From Echinococcus granulosus (Eukaryota > Platyhelminthes > Cestoda > Cyclophyllidea > Taeniidae), in NCBI RefSeq assembly GCF_000524195.1, contig NW_020170416.1, positions 446,250 through 510,249 on the forward strand: a DNA stretch of 64,000 nucleotides, read 5' to 3'. The number at the start of each line of letters is the position of its first letter. Positions within the stretch are counted from its first letter, which is position 1. Positions 24,770 to 37,229 of the stretch are shown here, one piece after another. The translations under genes were made by a program, and so were the position numbers. The notes beneath the pieces were generated by a model, which saw nothing but the letters and a program-made list of their open reading frames with translations, did not search any database and had not been told where the DNA came from.

Positions 24770-27453
24770 CTAAGCCGTCGTCGGTGCCGTCGAAGTCGCC
24801 ACGATGCCCACTTTGGAGGCTAATGAGAACGCGGTCTCGTGGGCTGCAGCACAGGGAACAGTGGAGCAGATACGATGTTGCATTTGGCCCACCGAGTCGG
24901 GCGCGACTCCCAGCGTAGCTCGACAGGGTGGTATCAGGACCTGGCGGGGATGGAGACTTGAACCCGAGCAAAAGATATAGTCCACACACTTCCGCGGAAT
25001 CACAGTCGTCTTTGTCGCTGATGAGGATGATGATGTCACAGTAGTGTATCGAGTGAAGGGAGGCTCTGTGCTCTATAAAAAACAAATTTGAAGAGATAAC
25101 GCCACCAGGACGCACCACAGAGACTAGTTTTTTAATACATGAATCATTTCTTCCTTTTCTGGAAGGAAGCCTCACACTTCCAACTAGTAAAACTCACCAT
25201 AACCGAATGGTAGCAACTGCGGACATCTGTACAGGGATGCTGAAAGGCATGCCAGAGAAGGTCGAGGAGGGACTAGAAACATCGACACAAAAAGGCAAAG
25301 GTGAGGTAGAAGTAAAGGTATATAAAAATAGGATGAAAAAGGATTCTCACAGTAGCATCGAGAAAGTCATTTCTCAGGTGGACATTACGAACCGCACGGA
25401 GTCGTGCAATGCTCTCATCTGAGGGATAGCCATCACGAAAGATCTGATATGCTGGAGAGCTTGGCGACGCCTCCAGATTGGCACAAAGCACCCAACGCAT
25501 CGGTGACGGAGACACCGCCGACGATGGCAGGGGACGGCCATTGCCGCTGTAACCGTTCAAAAGTGGTGTCGTCGACCCAGCCTGTCCGGACTCCTGAACC
25601 TCCTGCCAGATCTCGTGCAATGCCCATAAACACCCGGAGGCATTGATAGCCGCCAGATCGGGTCGAGAATCGAAAGAGGGGGGGCACCACTCAGTGGGGG
25701 CCGAGATTGCAGAGGGGGAACCACCGAGGGAGGAATGACAACCGGCAAAGGAAACCGTGATGGTAGAGGCGCAACAACCACCACCCCCAGTACCACTCCC
25801 CCCACCTCCAGCGCACTCAACGAATGGGACGGTGATGGGGGTGGCAGTGGACACGACAGCGGTGGTGGAAGATGAAAGTGGTGGAGAGGGAAACTCCGCA
25901 AGGTGAAGATGCTCCGTAAGACAGCCCACGAGAAGAAGAGAGCCAGTGGCCAAGTGACGTAGAACTGAGACAAGTAATTGTGAGTCGTTTGATGCATTAC
26001 CGCCACTGCGATCGCCGGCACAGGACGATTTGAGCGATTCGTTCAGTGTGTCACGCCATAGCTGTGCGTAGGCGCTGTGTTTCACCAACTAAAATAAGAA
26101 TAACAGACCAACTTGAGACACAGACAGCCCAGCATGACTGCGGGAACTGCAGTTGAAACCGCAGAGTTGTTTTGCCCCTTTTGCATCTTTCCTACACTAC
26201 AAAAGATGAAGGGCTGCTAGATGTCGTGACTTTCAGAAGCAGCACAACGCCTTTCACACCAAGCTGGATTGCACTTTCAGTAGTTATGCACGAGATCAGG
26301 TGATGCAATAACCAGTAAATTTTTCAATTATCAAACTATAAAAGGTCATTTTAAGACAGCACGAGGGTTATTTCACATAGGAGGAAAGATCTAGTTCCCT
26401 CAAGTTGTAGTAGAACAAATAGAACGAGGCGAAATCCTTCTGATTTAACTTGACGCCTCTTTTGGGTATCGTTGAGGTGCATCAAAAAAGTACACTCCTT
26501 CTATCCATTTGTGCATCCATCGCTGATTCGTCCACTTAGTCACCCCCCATCAGCTCACCAAAGCCGAAAGCCTTCGGAAGATGTGAAATAACTGTAATAC
26601 CTTGCGTGCCATGGACTGTACAGGACGACAATGGAAGGCAACCTCAGAGAAGACCTCGCGACTGAAGAAGATGAAAGACTGGAAGGGGGTTGTCGTACCA
26701 ACCGTACCTCCGGAGCATTGGTAGCCCTGCCTGGAAGAGGATAAATAGGCAGATTGACGCTAGACACTATAAGAAGAGATAAAAAAGTAGAAATGGGCGC
26801 ACCTGCTGAGCTCAGGTCTCAGGTACAAGGCAGCGTAGTCCGCGTGAGCCTGTTTGACGCAAAAGACATCCGGATTGATAGCCGCGATGTCGCGGACGAG
26901 GTGCTCGTGTTCGTCTAATTGCGCCCCATCACCTGCCGCCGTGTCTTTATCTTTCGTAAAAAAGGGACAGAGGGGGAATACAAAAGAGGTACTATAGTCA
27001 ATTTAAATGGGCGAAGAAAAGACGCCTTACCGGAGGGAATGTAAAAGTGGAAGATAATGTAGCTAAAAAGGACGATGACAATCTTACCCTTCCAAGCGGG
27101 TAGTGTAAATGAAGCCACGCAGAAAATGTCAAGAAGGCGTGGATGCTGATTCTTCTCCATAGTATCCTCTGCGTTCTCCCCCTCGTGTTCACCTAAACCA
27201 CCGCTACCCGGACCACCGCCACGGGCGTCTGTGCGTGGCACAGGTGAGAAGTGACGACGCGCGCGCTTTGCACCTAGCACCTCCGCCGCTTTTGTTGGTG
27301 TAGCGTCCGCCTCATGGTTATCGCCATTCAGGGTGGTTCGTGATATTGGCGATCCCTCGGTCGAGATCCAAAGACGTTGTGAGGCGCTGATTGGTAACGA
27401 AGGTGGCACCGTCACCGCTACCCGTAGCTCCGACTCCGGCCATGTGGCGAGCA
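24770..27453 (-). CDS. PDE12-like exonuclease-fold protein, predicted inactive
   Basis: Exons (minus): 27088-27453, 26803-26950, 26601-26730, 25351-26088 and 24770-25072. Their order follows the exonuclease-endonuclease-phosphatase domain of PDE12 (a 2',5'-phosphodiesterase and poly(A)-removing enzyme): HEHLVRDIAAINPDVFCVKQ, FQSFIFFSREVFSEV, LLLVGCLTEHLHLAE, WVLCANLEASPSSPAYQIF then DGYPSDES, EPPFTRYTTV, and CVDYIFCSGSSLHPRQVLIP. Active relatives have LQE, NTH, GDFN and SDH at the catalytic steps; here the aligned positions read VKQ, LTE, ANLE and, in a shifted frame, DDG. The fold is inferred to be kept and catalysis lost. The literal reading ends at 24770; the expected final strand (GLALLAAWL) is in another frame ending at 24708, so a frame change lies within 24860-24960. 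The first exon has an acceptor at its 5' edge and no early ATG, so the gene starts upstream, probably in the exons at 28770-29780. ANGEL- or nocturnin-type relatives are less likely alternatives. Confidence 0.7.
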
Positions 27454-28769
27454 CTGTAAATCCAATGGAGATTATTTTCCATTTGATAGTTAACTAAAAA
27501 CGAAGGCGTCAAAGACAGCAGAAACTCAGACTATTTAACACGTTCGCTGCTCGCATCACATGTACATAACACCCCACTTTTCTCACATGCCCGCGGAGTC
27601 AACAATACATGGCATGTGTTCTGCCAGTTTGCGATAAATAACTACACCCATTCTTGCTTCCCAAGATTGGCAGAACTTGGAAAGATGCATTATTCCGAGC
27701 ATTGCTACTTGAGTCTTTGAGCAGCAATTAAACTGGTTAATCCGATGGATGGTATTTTCTATGTCGCATTTAAGCGTTAAATGATCTAGGCTGTGATGGT
27801 CGAGTAACTGTGTTAAGGAAGATGGAAAAGAGGGAGCAACCTAAAAAAGGTGGGACATCGCAAGCCCCTTGGGAAGCCTCTTTTGGATTCCCAAAGAGAA
27901 TAGCAATGCAAGTAAACGAAGCCGTTAAGAAAAGTAGAAGTAGTTATGCCCGAGAAGGAGGGACAGTTTTCATGTAAATACTCTTAGGCGACTGTATGTA
28001 GACCTTAAAGTAGTTTGTGCAGTCACGTGAAACCGAGTCAACTCCTGTCAGCGTGACAAAAGTACATTCACCACTCAAGGATGTGCTAAACATGGTCCAG
28101 TTAGTAAATTGCAAGTTGGTAATTCAGAGAAAGAGAGAGCACCGAATTAACGCTACTTGCAATAACCAAAGTAAGCATATAATTGTGGAAGTGTGGTTCT
28201 GGGATAAAACCGATTTGAGTTCCTTCTAGTCGGTTAAGTATTGGGCAACATTAGACGTTTCTTGAAAAACAAAACTATTATTACACAAATTTGACTTCCA
28301 GAAAAACATCTAACAGCCTCAAAATGAACAGTTACATGGTGAGTAACCCATCAGATGACATAGTAATTCAATCCCAACTAAAATCAATGAGGCAAAGCTT
28401 CAATTTTAAACTAGGAATTCTGTCTACAATGATAAGAATTTATCATTATCTTCGGGCCTGCCTCATAGATACTTTAGTGCATGGAATTGGGAGAGCCGAT
28501 GTCGAAAATCAAATAACTGTGATGCTGTGAACATAGCATCCAGCCTCGTGGATCGCCGCGCGCCCAAACCCCCAGTTGAGCCATTTTCAATCCCTATGTC
28601 AAAAGCCACCTGCAGATTTGGATGGAGACACATGAAACACAACACTTATCAAATGGCGTGCACAAGCAACCAGTTCGGTTAACGATCACACGCACATACC
28701 TAACAAGGTTTAAACAAGTTGATGAATCTAAGCAGTGATTTGGAAAAAAAAAAATCACGTCCAACTCAC

Positions 28770-29780
28770 AGCTCGAGAGACTTGTTAGGTCAGAAAGGTC
28801 GTAATGATCCAGATGCTGCAGCAACTGCCTGCGCTGTAGGGCCAGCAGCTCCTTCTTGCTCAATGACGTCTTCATTTCTGTAATAGGAGATTTTGGTGGC
28901 GATGAAGCAGACAACTCTTCAGCCTTTTCTCCCTTTTCCAGTTGTTGATCTTCCTTTTCCACTTTCTTCACCTCCTCCTTTTCTGCCGTGGTTGGTATCG
29001 GTGTTGCTGCCTTTGCATCTTCCGCCTCCGCCAAAGTCTTCCTTGGTGCCCTTCGACTGCGTTTCGCGCCACGTCTTTTGGCTGTGGGAACGGCGATAAC
29101 AGGGGAGGAAGAACTGTGTTCTTCTTCTTCCTCTTCCTCTTCTGCTCCGCTACCACGTTCTCTCACCGTCTGACGTCGACGTTTCAACGATGGCGTTGCT
29201 GCTGGTGGCGGCTCAGGATTTGCAGGCTCAGGCGCTTTTCGGACAAGACAAAGTGGAAGTTAGGACATGTGTACATTAACTAATGCTGACAGACAAAGCC
29301 ACCGAGGGGAGTGGCGAACGCAGATTCAGTGATACCTTTTGTCAGCTCACCCTGCGATGCAACTTTAGCGCGTTTCGAAGTAGAAATGCGCGGAGATGAG
29401 GACTCTTTCTGCGGTCCCCTCTGCTTTCGAACCGTGGGAGTAGCTCCCTTAGCGGGTGTGGGAGTGGGGGAGGGCTCAGGACTGGGAGGTACAGAGACGC
29501 GACGCCTCTTAAAGTCCGCACGGTCACTAATAGCTGTTTTTTCTGGAGAGGGGGGAGCACGCTTTCGAAGCGAGCGAGTAGCTGTAGTATTGGAAACCGT
29601 AGATCCTGAGGAAGCGACCGAGGGAGCAGGTGAGACTTTGGCAGAACGAAGCGATTTTCGTGGCGTATCAGACTTATCGTCGTTGGACGAGGCAGTCCGG
29701 TTGCTATTGCTATCGCTGCTGTTACTAACACCTAATGCCTTCTTCTTGGCGGCGTTCGAGCTACGTGTTGAGCGTGGCAT
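28770..29780 (-). CDS. Basic low-complexity nuclear-type N-terminal region
   Basis: Two exons (minus), 29291-29780 starting at an ATG and 28770-29234, joined across a 56-bp intron in matching phase, give about 318 residues. Exon 1 is Ser/Pro/Arg/Lys-rich with repeated basic clusters (SLRKRAPPSPEK, DFKRRRVSVPPSPEPSP) typical of nuclear or chromatin proteins. Exon 2 has KRRRQTVRERG, a poly-Glu run, KRRGAKRSRRAPRK and ends with a helical-looking KKELLALQRRQLLQHLDHYD. No named domain is recognised. The exon ends in phase 1 at a consensus donor (GTGAGT), so the protein continues downstream. The next minus-strand exon (27088-27453 of the PDE12-like gene) begins in the matching phase and lacks its own start, so a single gene of about 880 codons over 24770-29780 is the simplest model. 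A separate gene with missed 3' exons remains possible. Confidence 0.65.
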
Positions 29781-32122
29781 TTCGAGAAACTATGTTAAAG
29801 AAAATTTCACATTACTTCTAATGAAATGAAAAACGAAAAGAAGGGGGATTGATTCTACTGGTGAATTGAAAATTAACAGGTGCTACAAGCACATTCAAAT
29901 TCAACCAAGTCATTTGAGAACTTTGAAAAATTATCGGGCAGAACATAACCTACTTACATATGACCTACAACCTACATGAAAAAGCGAGTTCTGCAATCAT
30001 TAGTAAACTAATACGACACAAAATATGAAAAGTGGCGGACAAGGTATTGGTAACTAACACTGTGTTAACCAATGATGCGCAAATCCGCTTACCATTGAGC
30101 CAAATAAATAAAACTATTCGATTTTTGGCAAATTAAGGCAAAAATACCTGCTATAGTGATACAAATTAAGCCACTACATGCAAACACGTAAAAACGAGGG
30201 CAACTAGAACCCATTCATCAAAAAATGTAATAAAAACAAAACCCAACCGCCCAGAGACACGGAGCAGTGTCCAAAAGGGCAAAAAAGCAATCACAATTTA
30301 GGGCAATGACGCAAAATTCTGTGGTGTAATCACCAAAATGGCCGATCAGGCAACCGCAATTTTGAAACAACACAAATCTTCAACGCACTCGACACCGGCC
30401 TAGAAATGAGCCCCCACCAGCCAATAAAATCACCGAAATCAAAACAAGCCACTCAACAAGCAAGATTATATTTTGTACCCGAATCGTCAAACAAAATTGC
30501 GATTCCCCGCCCCACCTACCATTTTTTAGAAAAATATTACAGTAAGGCAACAACTTTTAGCAAACAAAGTTATTGCTAGTGCCGCGCGTTTGTTTTAGTA
30601 TAAAAGATTTGTTTTGGTTCCTATATCCTAAAACAGGAACATTTTAAATTAGAAAAAGGAGCAGTTTAATTTCAAATGCTTAATACTTCCTAAGCATATT
30701 AGCAGAAAATGACTTAGCGGTAAACCCACTCAATTATTTGCCAGAGTTATTCGGAAGGATTTTACCACATGTCAAGATCATTTTTGGCCTAAATGATATA
30801 CCAAAGCAGCGCCCCTCGCAATATATCCGTTTTTTGAAAAAAAGGAAGAGATTAAATTTTGCTTGATGCCGTTGATGCGCTAATAGGACAATCTGTTACC
30901 CATCCCTTAATTTAGCGACTGGATTAATTCTAGTTCGTGAACGAATTTGGGATTTGCTGCGTATCCAATATCTATGTAGAGCGAGACAAGCAAATTTTCT
31001 CTTTTCTGTTCCTAGTGTTCTTAGAACAACCCAGTTGACTTAATTCCGACATATTTACTAGAGGGAATTGGCTCGGGAAAACAAGTACAAAGTTTGGAGA
31101 GGGGGGGAAGCGCGATCGCTCTCAGGCTTGGGAGACGCCGACTCTGTCACCAGGCTCGAATTGTAAGCTTGCCTTCTCTCTGATAGGTTCATTAAAACAA
31201 TGTAAGCATTACACTCAATTCGCGCCAAAATCCTACAAGCATGCTTTAGCTAAACTTTCAACCTCTCACCGATGCGACTAACAAAACTTTTATGGGAAGT
31301 GCACTTATAAGTCCAACAGATGCACGGGTTTAATGAAAATAAACTGGATCACTGCTTTTTTAAATATTTTAATATTTATAGTAGTCAGCAAATATACTGG
31401 GCTTAAAATAATGAAAGTTTATTAAGCAGCTTTGCACTTTTCATTAAGCGTCCCTTTAAATGCAATTGTTAAAACTTAAAGCTGTTGCAAAACGGATGAG
31501 GTTTTGTAGGCAACTATGTGTGAATCATTAACTTTTTAGGCCTAGTGCCTTAATTGTTGACAAAGTACTCTTTCATAACTGCCCTGTGTTCTCACTAAAT
31601 GATTCCAAATAATCCCTAAGCTGAGTTAATTTGATAGTATTTAGTTAGTTCTGCAGTAAATTTGCATTTTGTATCCTTATGGTTAAATTGAGCGGTAGGC
31701 GACGCCGCGCAATAACACCTTATCGCACATAGTAAAAGTTGGTTTTCTTTAATGCTTAATGTAATCAATGATTGTGGAAAATCTGCTTTTTTGCACAATT
31801 GTACTATCAATTGTTAAGCTGCTTGACAGAAATAGTGGTGACTTTCATAACTGTTTGAAAGTTGGTACGGTTTTTTGTCCCGAAAATACTGCTTACTCAC
31901 CCGCCCTTGAAGTTAGGCTATGCTGTTGCTCATGTTTACCGTTTTTAAATTAGAACAAATTATTTATGGCCAAATAACTACTGAGAACAACCAAACCGCC
32001 TTTCAATTCATTCATTTACTCATTCACTCCCCATGTTTTGGTTTTTCCCATCTAAGGCACATAAGTGCTTTTACTATACTTCTTTTACCTTACACTGTCC
32101 ATTGCAACATCCAGCCTAAACC
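29781..32122. other. Intergenic between the basic protein and tektin
   Basis: Divergent spacer: the minus-strand gene starts at 29780 and tektin starts on the plus strand at 32123. It is AT-rich with no long open frame, so both promoters should lie here, but I could not assign a specific core element. Confidence 0.4.
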
Positions 32123-35100
32123 ATGGCCACCGACAACAAGCAACCTCATGAATATCCGTACCCGTCATGGTACCACTCGCTGCACGCCTACAGTCGTGCC
32201 TCCGATGACTTGCGGCGTCAAGCCGAGCTAATGCGACAACGCGGCAAAGCCATTCGCATTGAAAGTGATGCACTTGCAAAGTGAGCACTTTGTTTACTGA
32301 TATACTACTATCTCTACTCCCCCGATAGCCCTCGTGTTCACTCTGATGTTATAAAATGCATATTTCCAAATGCGACTTTGCCATGAATGTATAGAGAGAA
32401 CCATAGACTGCCATCAGAAGTAACATAGATGGAACACAATGACACCAAGGTGATTAGCAAGACCCGAGGAGGCTAGGAGCTAGTGTAGATAAATATAGCA
32501 GAACTATTTCTGCCACTACCACTACTAATACTGCTGCAATTTGCATCATTATCTCCAGAAATTTGAACCATAGGGATTCTTTTCTTAAAAGCCTCATTAA
32601 TCATGTCTTAATTGCAAATTCGGTAATTGAATCTATTAATTCTCTTTTCTTATAGGCAACGGCTACAAGCGGAATTTAGTTTTCAGGTTGAACTGTGGCT
32701 TAAGCTCACATCAACGCCACCTTCAAGCTCCACCTTGTCACAATTCATTCATTTCCCATCTAATTACGATTTTGTGCCTGTCATGTTAGAGTTTGAAACA
32801 CTAGCACTTTTTTTGCCCACCTATGTAATAACATTTAGCAGGACTGAACCTCGCATCTTAATTACTTCTTTGCCATCTTTTTGTTGATTTCGATGTCCTA
32901 CCCCTTCCATTTAGGCAAAAGCTCCACCACTGTCACCTAAGTAAAGATAGGCAGGCATCAAATCTTCTGATAAGACCAATCGAACAAAGAGTCGTCTTTG
33001 CTTTCATTATTTCATAATAGTGATAGAACCGTAGTTACCGTCATTAAGGTCTCTTAGACTACTCTTTAAAGCATTTGCCTTTTAGGTACTACCAACTGGA
33101 CGTAAATAACCGCTTGCGCAACCGCATCCAATGCAACCGCGAGTGGGTGCATATGTTGCGTGACCTGCTGAACGCGATTATTTCAGTGACGCAAACTCTG
33201 GGTGACATTAAGATCCAGGCAGACCAATTCCTTGCCAACTTGAATGACGCAATGACCGTCAATTTGGAGTCACTTACGCATCGAGACACTCGACGTGATG
33301 GTGATTACGTACTTGATGATGTACAGGAATATCTTGGCAGGGTAATATCTGGTTCCAACGGATTTGTATGACTTCAAGAACTTCCTGCCCATTCCAGATA
33401 ATTTCCATTATTCTTCTTTTCGTATTGCTGCTTCCAATGTGTCCACTTTTTAAAGTTATCCTATCATGTATCTATCCTTCTGCCCCAAATAATTACATTT
33501 TATCTCAGCCCAGTCATTTGACGGTCTGCGGATTGTCTCGCCCCTACTTACATTTACTTTGACCAGGAAGCTCAACTGCAGAAGGAGATACGAGATGAGT
33601 TACAAGGCATAATCGATGACGCAGTTGTGCATCTGAAGGCGTTGGTCGCTATTCGCAGAGAGGCAGAAGAGGCCATTGCCAATAAAAAAGAGACCATTGA
33701 AATCGATGTGGGTGTCCATAACGCCAACGAAAAGTCTGCCAACATTGGCTTTAAGCCCTTCCGTACACGTAATGTTAGCAAGTAAGTCCTGAAATGCAAT
33801 GGCAATCAACGCCTTTGCCAGTCAAGTCATGCTTGTGCCAAGTCCCATTTCCTTACTTAAGCCTGTGTGTCAAATATACGTAACGCATTTGTTTATGAGC
33901 CTAAATTGGAGTAGAAAGGAAGAGCACCATATAAACACCTACTGTCAGAAGACAACAATTTAACAATTAGATTTTGGTGCCGAATCCCTCAAAGACAGCT
34001 GCACTGCTAATGACTGCAGCTGTAGAATTATGCGTGAAGAATAGATTCCAGTTGTGCTCAAGGTGAGCGATGGTGAATCGTTCTGTCAACACCTGCACCA
34101 ACAGGATGACAATAAAATTCAAAGTCTATTAATTTGCTGTTCAATACTTTGTTGATGTTGCAGAGAATGGGCTTTATGTTCCACAGTTCGTTGAAAGAAG
34201 ACACTGCTTGTCCTCGTTCTTTTTCGTCCCATTAAATTTTTTTTGGACTTCAAATGGTGTTCGTCGCCTTTTTTGGGCATTATGGTCAGATAGTCGTATG
34301 GCAAGCAGAACAGACAGCTGACAAAGTAAATGAATTTGGAAACAGTGGCACATGTATCACATACATGTGACGCCGGCTACTTACATGCTAAAAAATACAT
34401 TCACCATAATGTGGACCTGAATTACATGACCCCATATAATCACCCGTCTATCCATAAACCACTTTGTTGTCTACCACATCCCAGTTACCTGGAGCTGCAG
34501 ACATATGAGGATCTTTTCCGCGATCTTCTGAGTCGAGGTGAAGATTGTGTTGCCAAGGGTCGGGCATTGTGCGAGCAGCTCTATGATGCCCTGAACAGAG
34601 CGTCTAATAGGCTGGGACAAAAGGCGGAGGATGTGTCACAACGTCTACGACGACGCATCTTTGAGACAAGCTCGGCTTTGCGCGAACTACGCTATCAGCA
34701 AGTGGAGGTGTATCCATTCATTCATTCATTCTCTCCGGCTCAGTCCGTCCACCTCTTAGTGGAGTACTTACTTTTTCCCTTGTAGCTAGAGAGGATGAAA
34801 GAGAAGCTGCTAATGGATATTGCCGAGTGGCAGTCGTCACGAGCCTCCAAAGTGGCGCAGCAGAAGTTGTCGGAGACACGCACCGAAGAGCGCACTAAAC
34901 GTCCAGGTCTGGAAAACGCTAAGGATGCCGTTTACTATGGCCTCAACGAGGAGCACAGTCATCTGATTGAGGCCATTGATGCACTGGATGAACAAATTGT
35001 CAAGGCTAGGCACGTTTTTGTTTTGCCTTATCAACGAATTAATGGTAACTTTGTGGATGGACTTCGATGATGGAAATTCAGCTACTTTCGCAGATTAGCC

Positions 35101-36876
35101 TCAGGAGGTCTCAATTTAACGCTAGAGATTCAGACTTCGGCAATTGGATTTGGGACTGTTGACCTGCCTAACGATAAACTGCCGTTTCAATTCTAGAATT
35201 ATAATGGAAGCATAAAAATATTTCGTTTAGCGGTTCTTACTAGTTTTATCTCAAATCAATGTGTCTACTTGTGAGAAATTAAGTAGAAAGTCACACATCC
35301 TTCTTTTATTCGTGGCACCCCCTCGAATGCCGCAGATCTTGGCAATGTGACGACAGTTTTGGTACTTTAATTCATCGAAGAAGGAGTTCTTAAACCAGTT
35401 TTTATCCTCACAAATATGTTATACTATTCCAAATAAGTGCACTCAATAGCAAGTTTTTTTGACCAAATGACCCAATTAAATATTTTAAATGGAGATGAAA
35501 ATGTGTATTTGTATAAAGCATCAAGTATAAACATGAATTTCCATAGCTGGAGATCATTTAGGGCTGTTTGCCCTCAGACCCCAGATCCATAATGTCATCT
35601 GCATCAGATATGCCTCTTAATGAGAGGCATAAGATTTTCCTTTTGGCAACATTAACTGCCTCAAATGCCTCAACACATCAAGTCCTGCTTTAACTGTCGC
35701 TATAAGTGTTCCTTAATGTAAGTAAATTAAAATAAAATGAACTAAAACGTGCATTTTCCGTAAGTAAACTTCAGTCGATGTGATTATCTGGAGTTTGCGA
35801 GAACACCGGTCTGGATCCTAGCGATTTCCTCCCTCTCTCATCAGTCACAGGAAGGTAAGCATAGGAAAACAAATAAACAATCCTACGTGTGAGGGTGGGT
35901 GACGGATGAACTGTTTTGGCAGACATGAAAGCTGAATCGTAGAATATTTTTGCATATGGCGCCAGTTGAGAGTTGATGTTGATGAACCACTTTTACCATA
36001 AAGTTTGCGTTCATGACTATAAATGCAATGCAATAATACACGTATTATTTAGGCAGCATTTTATTTGTTTTTTTTTTTTCTGAGCGATTAAAAATGTGTT
36101 TTCTGCACCATGGTACGGTGACAACTAATTAATGAGTAAAAATGAATCCTGATTGACAGACAGACAAATGGTCGGGTGAATTTACGAATGAGGGATGAAT
36201 GAACCGAGGTTAATTGCTCATTCAGAAATGGATGTGGAAGTGGGCTTATGCAGGTGAATAGATGTTTGGCCGAATGGATGAATGGGCCCGGAACGGACCG
36301 TCAGAGATGTAAAAAGGTGATTAGATCTCTCGATGGAGAGAGAACTCGGATGAATAAACGGAGGGCAGGACAGAACCAACGTGTGCAATTGGATAGATGG
36401 ATAGATTGTAATATGAATAAATGGATGGAAGGCCATTCCCATGCCACTTTAAATGCATGGATGAACAGATTTAGGGACTTTGATTTGAATAAATGATCGT
36501 CCAAATGAGAAGAGAGTGGGTGAAGGGACAGACGAATGCATGAATGGATGGATGGATGGATAGACGAATTAATGTGCACTTCAATATTTGGATAGTTGAA
36601 ATTTTAAATGGATAATCATATGGAATCCCGGATAGGCAAGTTGTCAGTTACAATCTCAACGTTTTTTTTTTTTTCAATTGCAGAGAACAGCTGCAAATGG
36701 TAGAGGATCGCCTGGGAGAGGTGTGTGAACGCATGCGAGTGTTGAATCGTTCGCTGGCTATTGACAGACAGGTCTTTGGTCTCCGCTGCCGTTTGGAGGT
36801 GCCGCCGCATATCAGCAGCCCCGCGTGCCTCAAGGTGCCCTCCGGTATCATCAGGCAGCCGCTCGCCTACAAGTGA
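32123..36876 (+). CDS. TEKT2: Tektin (tektin-2-like)
   Basis: Coiled-coil filament protein of the inner wall of axonemal doublet microtubules in cilia and sperm tails. Exons: 32123-32280, 33086-33341, 33567-33781, 34485-34707, 34786-35009 and 36684-36876; they join in phase to 422 aa, the usual tektin length. Landmarks follow the tektin order: YPYPSWYHSLHAYSR at the N-terminus, NRLRNRIQCNREWVHML, LESLTHRDTRRDGD, FKPFRTRNVSK, ELRYQQVELERMKEKL, the signature nonapeptide position RPGLENAKD (usual consensus RPNVELCRD), YYGLNEEHSHLIEAIDAL, and NRSLAIDRQVFGLRCRLEVP near the end. The start ATG is the only one ahead of the conserved block. The last intron (35010-36683) must use a GC donor (AG|GCACGT) to keep phase and the family alignment. 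Assignment to tektin-2 rather than another tektin is by overall resemblance only. Confidence 0.9.
36200..36580. repeat. Degenerate ATGG/GGAT minisatellite in the last tektin intron
   Basis: Scattered ATGGATGAATGG and GGATGGATGGATAGA phrases lie within intron 5 of tektin. Open frames on both strands here are repeat translations. Confidence 0.6.
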
Positions 36877-36946
36877 CTCTTATAACCCCTCCTTGCCCTA
36901 CCCATGGTAGCTTAAACAGCAGATTGCTTTGAATGATCTGGAAGTG

Positions 36947-36952
36947 AATAAA
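36947..36952 (+). terminator. Poly(A) signal of tektin
   Basis: A canonical AATAAA lies 71 bases after the tektin stop codon on the same strand, a plausible distance for a compact 3' UTR. Confidence 0.65.
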
Positions 36953-37229
36953 CATCTCCAACGAGCCCAGTACTGAATTATAGCAGGACTTAGAGCTTAG
37001 ATAAAAGTATCTAACTTCCAAAGGACCCAAGTATGAAAAGGGTTAGTTTGGGTTCTTTGGAATGCAACAATTGTTTGTCTTCTCATCCACTCGCCTATCC
37101 AATCAGAGTCGTCGCAGATAATCGCCCAAGTTGCTCTGATCTCTATATGTATTTAGATATGTCCATCCATCCCCAATTCTCCATCTATCTCGTATCCATC
37201 CGTCCTGTACACATTTATCGATCAATCTC

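Noticed and set aside
26555..26767. 70-aa Ser-rich minus-strand frame over the PDE12-like third exon
   Set aside because: The phase from the preceding exon selects a different frame (FQSFIFFSREVFSEV), which matches the family.
32657..32684. Possible tektin exon reading QRLQAEFSFQ
   Set aside because: Splicing exon 1 directly to 33086 keeps phase and gives the expected tektin sequence; including this piece breaks the phase.
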